From: a virus
DNA length: 21,006 nt
IMG/VR virus record: IMGVR_UViG_3300025645_000559
Location: 1-21,006 of that record
Strand: one strand, 5' to 3'
Below the pieces are notes generated by a model. The model was not told the origin of the DNA. It saw only the letters and a list, made by a program, of their open reading frames with translations, and made no database searches. Positions 8,200-15,100 of the stretch are shown one piece after another (the first letter of the stretch is position 1; every line of letters starts with the position of its first letter). The position numbers and the translations under genes were made by a program.

Positions 8200-8251
8200 A
8201 ATTGATTGTTTTTTCTGGTTGGTTCAATCCGCCAGATCGAAAGGACGCACT

Positions 8252-8980
8252 ATGTCTCAAAATTTTAATGATCAACTCGTCTTGATTGCGGGGGAATCCG
8301 GTACTGGCAAGTCAGCCAGCTTGATCGACCTCCCTAACCACGAACGGGTGATGTACCTGAACTGCGAGTCCGGCAAGAAACTGCCGTTCAAAAACAAGTT
8401 CAAGACATTCGTCATCACGGACCCATACCAGGTCCATGAAGCATTTGATCATGCTCTCAACAGCCCCGATTTCGATATCATCGTGGTCGACACTCTGACG
8501 TTCCTCATGGACATGTTCGAGACTCAGTATGTGCTGCCCTCCACCAATGGAATGCAGGCATGGGGCCAGTACGGTCAGTTCTTCAAAGTCCTGATGCAGG
8601 AGAAAGTCGCCGCCTCTGACAAGTCGGTGATTATCCTTGGCCACACACGCTCCGAGCTTGATGAAAAAGCAATGGAGATGAAAACAGCTGTGCCTGTCAA
8701 AGGCGCACTGAAAAACAACGGCATTGAAGCGTACTTCTCAACTGTTGTTGCAACAAAGAAGGTCTCACTCAAGGACCTCGAAGGCTACTCTTCTGGTCTG
8801 CTCACCCTGACAGAGCAAGATCATCTGCTTGGATTCAAGCACGTCTTTCAGACCGGACTGACCAAGGCCACGATTGGAGAACGACTTCGCTCTCCCATGG
8901 GTATGTTCACGACGGCTGAGACATTCATGAACAACGATGCAGGACTGCTCCTGAAGCGCCTCAACGAATATTACGCTTAA
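8252..8980 (+). CDS. RecA-fold ATPase, Sak4-like (N4 gp44 position)
   Basis: This 242-residue protein is a compact RecA/AAA_24-type ATPase: Walker A GESGTGKS at residues 14-21 and Walker B FDIIVVD ending at D80. A further strand, SVIILGHTRS, near residue 125-134 resembles the RecA-fold sensor strand. Phage proteins of this kind (Sak4 group) promote single-strand annealing together with a phage SSB, and the next gene here looks like an SSB. The ATG at 8252 is chosen because AAGGA at 8241-8245 lies six bases upstream; an earlier in-frame start at 8219 lacks a ribosome binding site. Length is close to N4 gp44 as I remember it. ATPase fold is secure; annealing activity is inferred from size and context. 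Confidence 0.85.
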   Translation: MSQNFNDQLVLIAGESGTGKSASLIDLPNHERVMYLNCESGKKLPFKNKFKTFVITDPYQVHEAFDHALNSPDFDIIVVDTLTFLMDMFETQYVLPSTNGMQAWGQYGQFFKVLMQEKVAASDKSVIILGHTRSELDEKAMEMKTAVPVKGALKNNGIEAYFSTVVATKKVSLKDLEGYSSGLLTLTEQDHLLGFKHVFQTGLTKATIGERLRSPMGMFTTAETFMNNDAGLLLKRLNEYYA

Positions 8981-9008
8981 AGCGTCCTCAAAAAGTGAAG
9001 GAATAAAC

Positions 9009-9743
9009 ATGAATATGTTTGCAAATGTGACCTCTGACGGTCTCGAAGATGCAGTAGACCGTCTCGGTGGTGGTGGTGTCCTGGAAACAGGCGGATACCC
9101 TGCAACGGTCAAACTGGCCTATGCTGGTAAATCCAACAGCTCCAACGCGCAGTCTGTCGTTGTGCACTTGGATATCGGTGGCATGGAAGTCCGTGAATCC
9201 CTCTGGGTCATGAACAAAAATGGCCAGAACTTCTACCAGGACAAGAATGACGCAACCAAACGTCAGCCTCTCCCTGGCTTCACAACTGCAGATGACCTGT
9301 GCTTGTTGATCACTGGCCAACCTCTCTCTTCTACCAACATCGAAGAGAAGATCGTTTCGCTCTATGACTTCGAAGCAAGAAAGGATCTTCCGCAGAATGT
9401 CCCTGTCTTGATCGATCTCATCGGCAAGCAGGTCACTGTTGGTCTCGTCAAACAGAACGTGGACAAGACTGCAAAGCAGCCTGATGGCTCCTACGCACCA
9501 ACCGGTGAAACTCGTGACGAGAACACGATCGACAAGTTCTATCACGATCCGAGCTTGCGGACTGTCTCCGAAGTCAAAGCTGGCATCGAAGAAGCTGCCT
9601 TCTACCAAAAGTGGGTAGCCAAGAACGAAGGCAAAACTCGTATGCGTGCCAAGGGTGCTGAAGGCAACACTGGCGCTCCAGGGCGTCCAGCAGCTGCACC
9701 AGGTGCCGCACCGGCTCCTGCTAAGTCTCTGTTCGCGGTCTAA
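9009..9743 (+). CDS. Probable single-stranded DNA-binding protein (N4SSB-like)
   Basis: This 244-residue protein is assigned mainly by context and shape. It sits directly after the RecA-fold ATPase and before the RuvC-like gene, in the place of N4 gp45, whose product (about 265 residues) is an SSB unrelated in sequence to bacterial SSBs. The body is beta-rich, with alternating strands (YPATVKLAYAG, SVVVHLDIGG, VRESLWVMN). It is followed by a Gly/Ala/Pro-rich tail from about residue 215 that ends in AKSLFAV, as expected for a flexible SSB tail. In N4 the SSB is needed for replication and also activates late transcription by host RNA polymerase. AAGGAA at 8998-9003 supports the ATG at 9009; M3 is an alternative start. 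The family match is inferred, not proven. Confidence 0.72.
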   Translation: MNMFANVTSDGLEDAVDRLGGGGVLETGGYPATVKLAYAGKSNSSNAQSVVVHLDIGGMEVRESLWVMNKNGQNFYQDKNDATKRQPLPGFTTADDLCLLITGQPLSSTNIEEKIVSLYDFEARKDLPQNVPVLIDLIGKQVTVGLVKQNVDKTAKQPDGSYAPTGETRDENTIDKFYHDPSLRTVSEVKAGIEEAAFYQKWVAKNEGKTRMRAKGAEGNTGAPGRPAAAPGAAPAPAKSLFAV

Positions 9744-9750
9744 GCAACAG

Positions 9751-10230
9751 ATGCTCGTAGGTATCGATCCAGGGTTCAGTGGGGCAATCGCCTTGCTGGA
9801 CCCGGTTACCGGGAAGCTGGCTGTCCATGATATGCCAACTGCCCCTAACCCGAAGGGTCGAAATGAAACCGATCTACATGGTCTTGCCAGGCTCCTCGCC
9901 CCAACTTGGGAAGGGCGCTCAATTGCCATGCTGGAGTTCGTCGCTGCCCGTCCAGGACAAGGGGTAGCCTCCATGTTCCGGTTCGGTCAGCACTACGGCA
10001 CAGTTCAAATGGCCCTCGCTGGCCATGGCTACGAAGTCCACTACGTCACGCCCCAACTCTGGAAAAAGCATTTCAAGCTTTCAAAGGACAAAGGGGTCAG
10101 CAGAGGTCTCGCTTCCCGCAGATTTCCTGCGAACTCAGAGAGCTACGGCCGAGTCAAAGATGACGGTCGAGCCGAAGCTTCTCTCATCGCTCTTTACGGT
10201 CTTGAGACCCTCAACAGATTGAAAGCATAA
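9751..10230 (+). CDS. RuvC-like Holliday junction resolvase
   Basis: This 159-residue protein has the RNase H-fold layout of RuvC: D6 in the opening strand (VGIDPGFSGAIAL), E62 at the end of a strand (IAMLEF) and a C-terminal helix with D138 and E142 (KDDGRAEASLIALYG). Bacterial RuvC uses D7, E66, D138 and D141, so spacing and length agree. The last acid is Glu rather than Asp. It would cut four-way junctions or branched replicative DNA before packaging. The ATG at 9751 begins eight bases after the SSB stop and starts exactly at the first catalytic strand. A longer frame back to 9646 would overlap the SSB gene. Its ribosome binding site is weak, so it probably depends on coupling with the SSB gene. 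Confidence 0.9.
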   Translation: MLVGIDPGFSGAIALLDPVTGKLAVHDMPTAPNPKGRNETDLHGLARLLAPTWEGRSIAMLEFVAARPGQGVASMFRFGQHYGTVQMALAGHGYEVHYVTPQLWKKHFKLSKDKGVSRGLASRRFPANSESYGRVKDDGRAEASLIALYGLETLNRLKA

Positions 10231-10233
10231 CCC

Positions 10234-10674
10234 ATGCAAATCACCATGAACCAAGTCGAGATCACAGAAGCCATCAAGGCCTATGTGTCGAGCCAGATCA
10301 ACATCAACCCGGGGATGAACATCACTGTCGGTTTTGACCATACCTCCCCCTTATCAGCTGTCCTGAGCATCTCCTCTGACAAGACGATCTCAGACGAAGT
10401 TGAGGACGAGATCATCCTCATTGCTGCTCACGGTGAACCAAAAGCAGCAAAAGCCCCGCCGAAACCTCGCAAGGCAGTCAAGACAAAGAAACCTGAATTG
10501 GTCGTCGAAACGCCTCAAGAGGAAGTCGCTGCTCCTGTTGAATCTGTGGCCAACCCGTTTACCGAAGCCAATGAAATCCAAGAGGCTGAGATTGTCGAAG
10601 AGGCTGCCGCTGAACCAGTAGAAGCAGCACCCGCTGCTGCAGCTCCTGTGTCCATCTTCAACTTCTCAAAATGA
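10234..10674 (+). CDS. Small protein with acidic Ala/Glu/Pro tail
   Basis: This 146-residue protein has an N-terminal domain of about 65 residues (a helix, EITEAIKAYVSSQ, then strands) and a Lys/Pro-rich hinge. A long low-complexity tail rich in Ala, Glu, Pro and Val follows, ending in SIFNFSK. The domain is not recognised. The tail is likely disordered and acidic, and its last residues echo the end of the SSB-like protein (both finish an Ala/Pro-rich stretch with S-[IL]-F). The start at 10234 follows the RuvC stop by three bases; M5 at 10246 is an alternative. The stop overlaps the next gene by ATGA. The operon position suggests a replication or recombination accessory factor. Confidence 0.8.
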   Translation: MQITMNQVEITEAIKAYVSSQININPGMNITVGFDHTSPLSAVLSISSDKTISDEVEDEIILIAAHGEPKAAKAPPKPRKAVKTKKPELVVETPQEEVAAPVESVANPFTEANEIQEAEIVEEAAAEPVEAAPAAAAPVSIFNFSK

Positions 10675-10832
10675 GCGACTGGTTCAAAGCCGTAGCGTTC
10701 GCCGTGATCCTGGCAATGGGATTCTTCGGTGCTCCTCTACTCTTCGTGGTTTTGAGCACCGTTCTAACAGTTGCTGCAATCGTCTTTCTGATCTGGTTCC
10801 TCCTTCAGATCGTCAAGGACGACAAGCAGTGA
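10671..10832 (+). CDS. 53-residue membrane protein
   Basis: This small gene starts at ATG 10671 and overlaps the previous stop in an ATGA, so coupled translation is likely. The product begins MSDWFK and is then almost entirely hydrophobic from about residue 7 to 48. A Gly-Ala-Pro break near residues 20-22 implies two closely spaced membrane helices. It ends in a charged tail (KDDKQ). Charge placement suggests both ends in the cytoplasm. Two-helix proteins of this size can be holins, superinfection-exclusion proteins or membrane anchors; nothing here decides between them. It is the last gene of the rightward replication operon, directly before a series of hairpins. Confidence 0.75.
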   Translation: MSDWFKAVAFAVILAMGFFGAPLLFVVLSTVLTVAAIVFLIWFLLQIVKDDKQ

Positions 10833-10834
10833 AA

Positions 10835-10870
10835 GTAGGGGGCCCTGCACCCACACCCGGGGCCTCCTAC
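10835..10870 (+). terminator. GC-rich hairpin after the operon
   Basis: GTAGGGGGCCC (10835-10845) pairs with GGGCCTCCTAC (10860-10870) over 11 positions with one G-T wobble, around a 14-base loop. It starts two bases after the last stop codon. There is no T-run, so it may stabilise the transcript end or cause pausing instead of acting as a classic terminator. Confidence 0.45.
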
Positions 10871-10894
10871 AAATCCTACATAATACCGGAATAG

Positions 10895-10917
10895 CCGAGG
10901 TTTCCTCCCCCCCTCGG
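10895..10917 (+). other. Second hairpin in the terminator cluster
   Basis: CCGAGG and CCTCGG form a six-pair stem (extendable by A-T and G-T pairs) around a pyrimidine loop. It lies between the hairpin at 10835 and the strong terminator at 10961. No T-run follows on either strand. Confidence 0.35.
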
Positions 10918-10960
10918 TTATCGTGCTGATGGCTACCCTCCCAGGTCTCGCATGTAACTA

Positions 10961-10998
10961 GGGCCCATCAGGATCAAACCTGATGGGCCCACTTTTAG
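10961..10998 (+). terminator. Strong hairpin terminator of the rightward operon
   Basis: A perfect 12-pair stem (GGGCCCATCAGG with CCTGATGGGCCC) encloses ATCAAA and is followed by ACTTTTAG. The T-run is short, but the stem is very stable and sits where the replication operon ends. The T-run direction fits rightward transcription. Confidence 0.75.
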
Positions 10999-11099
10999 AA
11001 AGCGGTAAAATGATCGCGTTCCCACGCTTTGCCAGAAATCCTGACGCATTTTCGGGCAATGACCACGATCGCGATCAAACACCATAGTGGTGTAATACA

Positions 11100-11156
11100 G
11101 TTCAACTAACTGGTCATATACGGCCGGTTGGTTCAATTAACTGGTCATATCCGGCC
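11100..11156 (+). repeat. Two 26-base direct repeats
   Basis: The 26-base unit at 11100-11125 recurs at 11131-11156 with two mismatches (GTTCAAYTAACTGGTCAT, then ATMCGGCC). The core CATATMCGRCC occurs a third time at 11156-11166. The second copy is also bounded by an inverted pair GGCCGG (11122-11127) and CCGGCC (11151-11156). The repeat spacing is 31 bases, about three helical turns, so bound proteins would lie on the same face of DNA. Confidence 0.75.
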
Positions 11157-11160
11157 ATAT

Positions 11161-11196
11161 CCGACCGATTGAAAGTGAGGGCCCGACCGATTGAAA
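11161..11196 (+). repeat. Two 14-base direct repeats
   Basis: CCGACCGATTGAAA occurs at 11161-11174 and exactly again at 11183-11196, 22 bases (two helical turns) apart. It abuts the longer repeats, and its ATTGAA is the inverse of the TTCAAT in those units. Confidence 0.75.
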
Positions 11197-11251
11197 CTTC
11201 ACGCATATGAAATACGTGAAGAACGGAGTTGTTAGGTTTCCTCGGACAGAT

Positions 11252-11312
11252 CGGTTTACTGTTTGAGGAATACACACAACCCGGGTGAGCAATACGTGTG
11301 TTCTGTAAACCG
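11252..11312 (+). repeat. Bulged long inverted repeat
   Basis: CGGTTTAC (11252-11259) pairs with GTAAACCG (11305-11312), and inside it ACACAC (11272-11277) pairs with GTGTGT (11296-11301). The loop carries the palindrome ACCCGGGT. The left arm has a 12-base bulge. This could be a cruciform, an RNA structure or an operator pair. Confidence 0.5.
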
Positions 11313-11400
11313 GGTTATTAGAACATATGTGTTACCATACGTCGCAAAAATCCAAAATTTACGACATAGCGTATAAACCCAGAATTTGCGCTCCAGCGTG

Positions 11401-11415
11401 TACGGCACTGCCGTA
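11401..11415 (+). promoter_or_regulatory. Six-pair hairpin with three-base loop
   Basis: TACGGC and GCCGTA form a perfect stem around ACT, 54 bases before the next gene's ATG. N4 virion RNA polymerase promoters are hairpins with five- to seven-pair stems and three-base loops, so this has the right shape, although the loop is not the purine-rich one of N4. It is followed by two GTGCAC sites (11420-11425 and 11431-11436). Confidence 0.35.
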
Positions 11416-11468
11416 TCTTGTGCACCCTGAGTGCACCTTCTCAGGATAAGTCAAAGTAGGACAAACCA

Positions 11469-11840
11469 ATGCCGATTGATAACCCAACCAATCTCAGCCG
11501 CATCCATAAGATCAACCAGATCCTCCTGTCGATCTTCAAGAGCGCCAAGTCCAACAAGGCAACGCTGCCTGAGGTCCTCGAGCTACTGGCTCCCATGCTC
11601 CAGGCCACTGAGGAGCTTGTGCAAGCATTCACGCCTGCTGGTTCCACCCCAGAGCCAAAGGTCACTCCTGAGCCAATTCCTGTGCCGTCGGGTCCTAAGC
11701 TGACGCCAACCAACAACAGAAGCATCAATGACTTCCTCAAGGGCAAATCCCCTCAGGATCTCATGGATGTGATTTTCGTCACCACGACACAGCTCGAAGC
11801 AGAGTTCCTCGATCTGGGCATCACAGAGAAAAAATCATGA
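11469..11840 (+). CDS. Hypothetical helical protein with Pro-rich middle
   Basis: This 123-residue protein is not recognised. Residues 1-55 look helical (SRIHKINQILLSIFKSAK, then LPEVLELLAPMLQATEELVQAF). Residues 57-80 are a proline-rich linker, and the last 40 residues form another helical, acidic segment (DFLKGKSPQDLMDVIF). There are no cysteines, membrane segments or catalytic motifs. AGTAGGA at 11455-11461 supports the ATG at 11469. It is the first gene after the structured control region and shares an ATGA stop/start overlap with the next gene. It may be a small structural or regulatory protein; no function can be claimed. Confidence 0.8.
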   Translation: MPIDNPTNLSRIHKINQILLSIFKSAKSNKATLPEVLELLAPMLQATEELVQAFTPAGSTPEPKVTPEPIPVPSGPKLTPTNNRSINDFLKGKSPQDLMDVIFVTTTQLEAEFLDLGITEKKS

Positions 11841-12100
11841 CAATCCTTCGGTACATCATTGAGCAAACCATGTCTGATAAGGTTCTACTGAAAATTGCCA
11901 CCTGTGAGCCATTCTCAATATGGCGCCCGTCGACGTATAATCCCTGGCGCCACGAAATTAGAGAGTTGGGCACGTTCCGCAATACGCTTGATGCTCACAA
12001 CGAGATGCGAGCCCACATTAGATGGAACAATCCGGATAATGTTACCGACACCTGGGTCTACACAGGAAACGGCAAAGAAATTCCATCTCTCTACCTCTAA
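11837..12100 (+). CDS. Hypothetical 87-residue protein
   Basis: The family is not recognised. The ATG at 11837 overlaps the previous stop (ATGA), which suggests translational coupling. An internal ATG at 11870 (MSDKVLLKIATCEPF) is a plausible alternative start. The protein is rich in Trp, Arg and Asn (WRPSTYNPWRHEIRELG) and looks like a small alpha/beta domain without membrane segments. Its stop codon ends one base before the stop codon of the converging giant gene, so the two transcripts must overlap unless one ends inside the other's coding sequence. Confidence 0.7.
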   Translation: MTILRYIIEQTMSDKVLLKIATCEPFSIWRPSTYNPWRHEIRELGTFRNTLDAHNEMRAHIRWNNPDNVTDTWVYTGNGKEIPSLYL

Positions 12101-12101
12101 C

Positions 12102-15100
12102 TCAGTTCGTCAGGTTGACCCAAGGGTTCAAACCTGGCGCATTGAACAACATTCCAGGACCGACGGAATACCCAAGACGGTCATCAGCTATCACAGACAA
12201 TGCGTTATCCGTGATCGGAGAGCCCATAGACATGCCTGGCATGTCGGGCAACATCGGAGCGCCCAATGTCGTCAGAAGAGCCCTCAATGGGTTGTTCACA
12301 ATATGACGATGGGCAATCTTGATCGATCTGATCTTATACGCCCAGAACCACGTCAGGCCCATGCTCTCAGCATATGAGCGGGTCCGACCCGGCAGCAGGT
12401 TGTAGTTCACAAATTCCTCAGTGATCTTCTCCAGCGCCTGTTCATGTGAGGCTTTTCCATTTTTCTTAACATGATCGTACAAAACTGCTTTGCCCAGGAA
12501 GTCACCATACTGGACTGCACGAGCCATTCCCTTGAACAAGGCTGTGTCCCGGGAGATGACAGCATAGCGGCCGGCAGTGCCCAATTTAGACGGCAGCTTG
12601 TCTGCTTTCTCTTGGATCCACTCGACCCATTTACCTTGGCCAATGGCAGCGTCAGCTTCCGTCAGGCCCTCGGAGATAGTCGAGAACTCACCAGCTTCAA
12701 TGAGAGGCCAGATAGACATACGCCTGCTGGAATCCTCCAGTGATTTTAGCTCTGTCTTCAGCTTCCGCGTCTCGGTGTCGTTGCCCCTGAAGCGAGCCAG
12801 GTTGGCTTTGATCTCAACACCCCGGCTAAGGTTCTTCAGATGCTGGTCAATCTCCACCAGCTTTGTGGTCATCCCCTTGTGGATGTCCCGAGGAGAAACC
12901 CCATTCACCAAGAGCTGCATGAAGTTCGAGCCCATGTTCGAGATAGGCACAATCACCGATCGGATCACGATGGTGTTCTTTGCCACCGAGACACCGGCTT
13001 GCCATGCGGTCTCTGCTGTTTTCAGGTACTTGTAAGCGTTCTGTCCTAGGACAGCTGTCATGGTATCGGTCAACAGCTTCTGAGACTTTGGATCCAGACG
13101 AGACAACCCAACCCAGGCATCCCCAATAGAGGCTTCACGATAGCCGATTGTATTGTTCAGCATGTCACGGCGCACAGGGAAATTACCCTCGCCAAAAATA
13201 TCCTCGATGTACTCACGACTTTCGATTGGAACCAGCTTCCAGGCATCCCGGATAACGGGGTCTGAGTTCTGCTGGTCAGCCAGGTTTACGAATTCGTCTT
13301 TGCGGCCCTGACGTCTGTCACGGTCGTAGACCTCCTTGACCCGGTCGATCAGCATGAAGTTGAACTCTTGCGCAAGCTCTTCCTCAGCCTGACGTCCTGC
13401 CCAGGCACCGATCATCTCATCGGCTCTGGTGTTTGGATCAAGGCTGGCAATCTTATCTGGGTCCATGGAACGCTCGTAGCCTACGACCTCGCCCGTTGAG
13501 TCATAGATTGGCATCAATGCCTCACCGAAGCTCCTGCGAGCTCCCTGGCCTGCTTTCAGGCGCCGTTTTACATTCCCGACTTCCGAATTTGCCAAACGAC
13601 CTGCAGTTTTACCCGTCACAGTGCGGCCGGTCCTTGGATCAACACCCATGGCCGAGATCTGCACAGTCTGGAGAGCTCCCTGCATGTACTGATTGTTGCC
13701 CGCTACGGTGGAGAAGTAATAGCCCTTCTTGCCTGCTTCAAAGCCCGATCCCTGGTAATCGCCGAGACGGGTATATCCCAGAGACTTTAGACGATTGAAC
13801 TCAGTGTCATCGGCAACCATCATCGTGGCACCTTCACGGCTCTCGCTTGGGATGTATCCTTTGTAGCCGTTCAGCCTTGCGGCATCCGTCGACTGCTTCT
13901 TGACTTCGTTCCGGCGAAGGTCAGCCAGATAATATGTCACGAAATCCATGCCGGCAGCTTCGGTCGCTGACAGCTTATTGACTGCCACCAGAGTATCATT
14001 TTCCAGATTGGCCACAGCGTACAGAGTGGTCAGGCGATCAATTGCATCAATGGATGCCTTGGTCGTGACCATTCCCTTCTTGTCCTCTCCCAACAGACGC
14101 GAGATTGCTTCCGCATTCCGCAGCAGATTGTTGTTGTTCGAGGCGATCTTGCCGCTGATCATGAACTCCGCAAGCTCTTGGGCTTTTCTGATGTAATCGT
14201 CGGCAACCTTAGGAGCTTGGCTTCTGACCTCAGTCTCAGCCTTCTCGATCTCCTCGGTCATATAAGCTGGATCATTGATAATCTTGCGGATCTGCTCAGC
14301 AGTGTACGTCTCCCCCAAAGCAGCGATGTCGGTTTTACCCAGAGCCATATGAAGCTGGCTCCACTCTGTCTTCGTGAGTTTGCGGCTGAACTGCTCCGTG
14401 AGAATCCGCGGCAGTGTCTCCCTGAAATCCTGACGCATTCCTGAAACCGCGTACTTCACCCGGTTGATCATCTCGTAGACGACTTTGTTCTCGTCGGTTT
14501 GTCCGATGGTTTCGTTGATCAATTCCAACACGACACGAGGAATGTTCTTGGTCTCGTTCAAGAGGCTGACCGTCGCATTGGCCATTGCTTTGCCTTTGTT
14601 GGCATTTACCGCCGAGGCGAGAATTCTAGCACTCCCCCACAGAACTTCCCGGTTCTTGCTGCGACCCTCAGCTCGGTCCTTCAGGGTCTTGGCATCTGCG
14701 AAATCCCCAAGGCGCTCACCAATGGTCGATAGGAAACCAGCTCCGGCTGCGTCTCCCTGGCTCAGCAGGGCCTGTGACTTCTTCTCCACCAATGTGTGAT
14801 CATCAGCTTCGATCTTAGAAAGAACTGCCGTCAGGCGATCCAGAGAAAGCAGGGTGCTCTTGTTTCCAAGTCCCTCTCCGGCGATCGACGTTGCCAAAGT
14901 ATTCAGAACGCTGTCTGCTGCTGACTCAAGGAACTCGTCCATTGAATCGAATGAGACATTCCGGTCTTTTGGCAATGCTAGAATCCGAAGAGTCTCCCGG
15001 AACTGCGGGTCCACCTGGCTCAGAGCCAGGAAAGAAGCCAGCAGGTTCGAGCGGCCCTCGAGATCTGTCTCCACGCCGTATTTACCAGTGAGCACGTTGA

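Larger units (their letters stand above)
10991..11468. other. Gene-free control region rich in dyads and repeats
   Basis: About 480 bases between the operon terminator and the next gene hold no convincing coding sequence. They contain a ten-base palindrome GATCGCGATC (11067-11076), a hairpin ACACCA-TAG-TGGTGT (11079-11093), tandem repeats (11100-11196), a bulged inverted repeat (11252-11312), an AT-rich stretch (about 11340-11390) with a GTCG/CGAC dyad, and further hairpins near the following start. This density of structure suggests promoters with protein-binding sites, or an origin of replication. Which of these cannot be decided from sequence alone. Confidence 0.6.

Noticed and set aside
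8988-9974. Leftward open frame of 328 codons
   Set aside because: It is antisense to the SSB-like and RuvC-like genes, has low-quality composition and no ribosome binding site; the forward genes are supported by motifs and spacing.
10961-10990. T-arm-like sequence GGATCAAACC, possible tRNA
   Set aside because: The loop is six bases in a continuous 12-pair stem, with no anticodon or D arm upstream; it is a terminator hairpin.
10933-11136. Leftward open frame of 67 codons in the intergenic region
   Set aside because: Its coding sequence would run through the 12-pair terminator hairpin and the start of the direct repeats, and it has no convincing ribosome binding site.
8217-11137. GGTTGGTTCAAT shared between 8217-8228 and 11126-11137 as a common promoter element
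   Set aside because: A 12-base match between two places in 21 kb is expected by chance several times over, and flanking bases do not agree.
11372-11377. TATAAA as a sigma-70 -10 box for the gene at 11469
   Set aside because: No acceptable -35 box lies 15-19 bases upstream; kept only as part of the structured control region.
12111-12136. GGGTTCAAACC resembling a tRNA T-arm
   Set aside because: It is inside the coding end of the giant gene, the five-pair T stem does not form and no acceptor stem is present.
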